Shown here: piece by piece, positions 4,842 to 8,009 of the stretch
Position numbering within the stretch: the stretch's first letter is position 1
Layout of the letters: each line of letters opens with the position of its first letter
Source of the DNA: Candidatus Nanohalarchaeota archaeon
Lineage (GTDB): Archaea > EX4484-52 > B79-G9
Direction: 5' to 3'
DNA length: 8,009 nt
Assembly (NCBI GenBank): GCA_017610545.1
Contig: JAFCBV010000024.1
Location: 1-8,009 of the forward strand
Position numbers and translations under genes: made by a program
Notes under the pieces: generated by a model
The model's database searches: none
The model's input: only the letters and a program-made list of their open reading frames with translations
What the model was told of the DNA's origin: nothing

Positions 4842-6011
4842 ATGTGGACTGATAAATACGCCCCAAAAACACTTGACGCGTTCTCAGGAAACCCCGGAGC
4901 TGTAAAGGAGACTTCTGCATGGCTTTCTTCAAAGCCGGCTAAACGAGGAGAAGGATTGATTCTTTACGGTCCAACTGGCACTGGAAAGACAACCTTCGTG
5001 CGCCTTCTCTGCAAGGAAAACGGTCTCGCTCTTGTTGAAAGCAATGCAAGCGAGATGAGAAGCAAAGCCGGTATAAACAAAACATTCGTCGGCGCATCAA
5101 GCCAGGCAACCCTGTTCTTTAAGGGAAAAGTCATATTTTTTGACGAGGCAGATGCAATCAGCGGCAGTAGTGACCGTGGAGGCGCCATTGCAATCGCAGG
5201 CATCATAAAAAACTCGCGCCACCCGGTGATTCTTGCTGTAAACGATCTCTACAACCCTAAGCTTCGCGCAATAAGGAATATGTGCAAAAAGATAAATTTC
5301 ACAAAAGTGCACCCTGCAACGATTACAAGGCGCCTTAAAGAAATAGCAGCAAATGAGAAAATCACAGTTGATGAAAAGATTTTTGACGCAATCTCGCGCA
5401 CTGCAAACGGCGACCTGAAGGCCGCTATAAACGATTTTGAGGCAAATGTGCTTGGCAAAAAAGATGTTTCCTATTCAGAGCTAATAAAAAGCAACTGGAG
5501 AGACAATGAATCCTCAATTTATGACACAATAAAGATAATATTCAAGACACTTTCTGCGCAAAACGCGCGCGAGGCAATGTATGCTGCTGAAGTGCCGCCT
5601 GACGAAGTGCTTGAATGGTTGCGCGAGAACGTGCCTTACGAGTACCAGAAAAAAGATGATAATGCAAAGGCGTACAACTATCTCTCGCGCTCGAATGTCT
5701 TTCGGGGCAGAATTGTCCGTGCCCAGTACTGGCGCTATCAGGCGTATGCGAGCGACCTCATGTCTGTCGGCGTTGCCGTGTCCAAGAAAGAGAGGTACAC
5801 AAAGTTCTTCAAGTACCAATATCCGTCAAAAATACGGAAAATGGGGCAAAGCAAGATTGCACGCGCCCAGATGAATGCCTTTTTATCAAAAATTGCGCCG
5901 CACCTGCACACAAGCAAGAGAGAAGCAAGAAAGTACGGATTCCTGTTCTCTGCAATGCAGGAACACGCGCCTGAAGCATGGAGAAAGATCGAAGAAGAGA
6001 TTGAAGCATAA
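4842..6011 (+). CDS. rfcL: Replication factor C large subunit (clamp loader)
   Basis: A 389-residue AAA+ ATPase, the large subunit of the archaeal clamp loader that opens and loads PCNA onto primed DNA together with RfcS. Motifs in order: N-terminal WTDKYAPKTLDAF; Walker A GPTGTGKTT (43-51); Walker B VIFFDEADAI (97-106); sensor 1 LAVND (131-135); sensor 2 region NGDLKAAINDFE (189-200); and the collar domain with WLRENVPYEY (259-268) and the RfcL-typical LSRSNVFRGRIVRAQYWRYQ followed by AYASDLMSVGVA (281-312). The small subunit's SRC motif is absent, as expected for RfcL. It is shorter than many archaeal RfcL proteins (commonly well over 450 residues) and ends EEEIEA, without the usual charged extension and C-terminal PCNA-binding motif. 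ATG 4842 lies 25 nt after a TATA element and has no Shine-Dalgarno. RfcS is not in this window. Confidence 0.93.
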   Translation: MWTDKYAPKTLDAFSGNPGAVKETSAWLSSKPAKRGEGLILYGPTGTGKTTFVRLLCKENGLALVESNASEMRSKAGINKTFVGASSQATLFFKGKVIFFDEADAISGSSDRGGAIAIAGIIKNSRHPVILAVNDLYNPKLRAIRNMCKKINFTKVHPATITRRLKEIAANEKITVDEKIFDAISRTANGDLKAAINDFEANVLGKKDVSYSELIKSNWRDNESSIYDTIKIIFKTLSAQNAREAMYAAEVPPDEVLEWLRENVPYEYQKKDDNAKAYNYLSRSNVFRGRIVRAQYWRYQAYASDLMSVGVAVSKKERYTKFFKYQYPSKIRKMGQSKIARAQMNAFLSKIAPHLHTSKREARKYGFLFSAMQEHAPEAWRKIEEEIEA

Positions 6012-6024
6012 TTTCAGGGATAAG

Positions 6025-6107
6025 GAGAAAGGTTTATATTTTTTCCGAAACATCAGAAAGTATCTTCTTTTAACGCATATATTGCGCATAATTAGACAAA
6101 AGGTGAT
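6025..6107 (+). promoter_or_regulatory. groES-groEL promoter, leader and ribosome-binding site
   Basis: GAGAAAGGTTTATATT (6025-6040) closely matches an archaeal BRE plus TATA box. Transcription would begin near 6060-6065, leaving a leader of about 45-50 nt. Within the leader, CGCA-TATAT-TGCG (6074-6086) is an inverted repeat that could be an operator or a weak second TATA. GGTGAT (6102-6107) is a strong Shine-Dalgarno 3 nt before the groES ATG. No bacterial CIRCE element is present. Confidence 0.6.
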
Positions 6108-6110
6108 TTA

Positions 6111-6383
6111 ATGAAAGTAAAGCCATTAGAGAATAGGGTCCTTATAAAGCCAAGAGAGGCAGAGGAAAAAACAGAAGGGGGAATATATCTTCCTGATTCC
6201 GCAAAGGAGAAGACGCATGACGGAACAGTTGTTGCTGTCGGCGAAGGAAAGGACAACAAAAAGCTTCCTGTAACTGTCGGTGACAAGGTCATGTACGAAA
6301 AATACGGTGGCACAACCGTAAAACTGGACGGCAAAGAACACATCCTGATGGATGTTAAAGATGTTCTGGCAATAATAGAATAA
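6111..6383 (+). CDS. groES: Co-chaperonin GroES (Hsp10)
   Basis: A 90-residue bacterial-type co-chaperonin that forms the heptameric lid of GroEL in the cytoplasm. It opens with the classic [13 protein letters not shown] (2-14). The mobile loop spans about 16-33 ([19 protein letters not shown] region) and contains the GroEL-contacting hydrophobic tripeptide as IYL, where E. coli has IVL. Further signatures are GTVVAVGEG (38-46), [15 protein letters not shown] (54-68) and the C-terminal strand [13 protein letters not shown]. Length and motif order are normal. GGTGAT lies 3 nt upstream of ATG 6111. The groEL start follows the stop by 18 nt, so this is the standard groESL order. Its own archaeal promoter lies downstream of rfcL. 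Confidence 0.97.
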   Translation: MKVKPLENRVLIKPREAEEKTEGGIYLPDSAKEKTHDGTVVAVGEGKDNKKLPVTVGDKVMYEKYGGTTVKLDGKEHILMDVKDVLAIIE

Positions 6384-6389
6384 ATCTGA

Positions 6390-8009
<1,620 letters not shown>

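Noticed and set aside
6012..6110. CIRCE heat-shock operator before groES
   Set aside because: No TTAGCACTC-N9-GAGTGCTAA or close variant is present; the promoter is archaeal.

Overview
The window is archaeal. Four features support this independently: a tRNA-Trp gene with an intron after position 37, a GINS subunit with the archaeal Gins51 (A then B) domain order, a clamp-loader large subunit of the archaeal RfcL type, and TATA boxes about 25 nt upstream of several start codons. Ribosome-binding sites such as GGTGA and GGAGG match the archaeal 16S 3' end. A bacterial-type GroES/GroEL pair also points to an archaeal lineage that acquired Group I chaperonins, as known in Methanosarcina and in several uncultivated (including DPANN) lineages. 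I cannot name the taxon from this sequence alone.

Layout. Positions 1-295 are the C-terminal end of a CorA-type magnesium/divalent cation channel, followed in the same direction by a small DUF2061 membrane protein (322-567). Converging on these from the minus strand is tRNA-Trp (660-789), with a 56-nt intron and encoded CCA. About 160 nt of divergent regulatory DNA leads to a short malic enzyme (953-2131) and a likely 17-codon ORF whose peptide ends in a cysteine cluster (2153-2206). A probably leaderless two-gene unit follows: a winged-helix DNA-binding protein (2258-2551) overlapping by ATGA a FAD-dependent oxidoreductase of the phytoene-desaturase/COG1233 type (2548-4107). The oxidoreductase runs 113 nt into the convergent gins51 gene (3995-4570, minus). 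Upstream of gins51 on the minus strand is a 47-residue single-pass membrane protein (4648-4791), which appears to share a TATA element with the divergent rfcL gene (4842-6011). The window ends with a groES-groEL operon (6111-6383 and 6402-8009, the latter cut by the window edge).

How it fits together. GINS and RFC are both replisome parts: GINS belongs to the CMG helicase, and RFC loads PCNA. They lie close together, divergently, around the small membrane protein gene. GroES/GroEL form a self-contained folding machine with its own promoter. Malic enzyme links malate and pyruvate in central carbon metabolism.

Most interesting signals. The tRNA-Trp intron carries a guide sequence placed exactly to direct 2'-O-methylation of C34, next to a kink-turn-compatible D'/C' pair in which a C-G pair is replaced by A-U. 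Two unlisted small ORFs can be read, one cysteine-clustered and one transmembrane. The oxidoreductase tail is overprinted on the gins51 B domain. A compact bidirectional promoter lies between rfcL and the small membrane protein. RfcL lacks a recognisable C-terminal PCNA-binding motif. I found no CRISPR array, insertion sequence or phage module.
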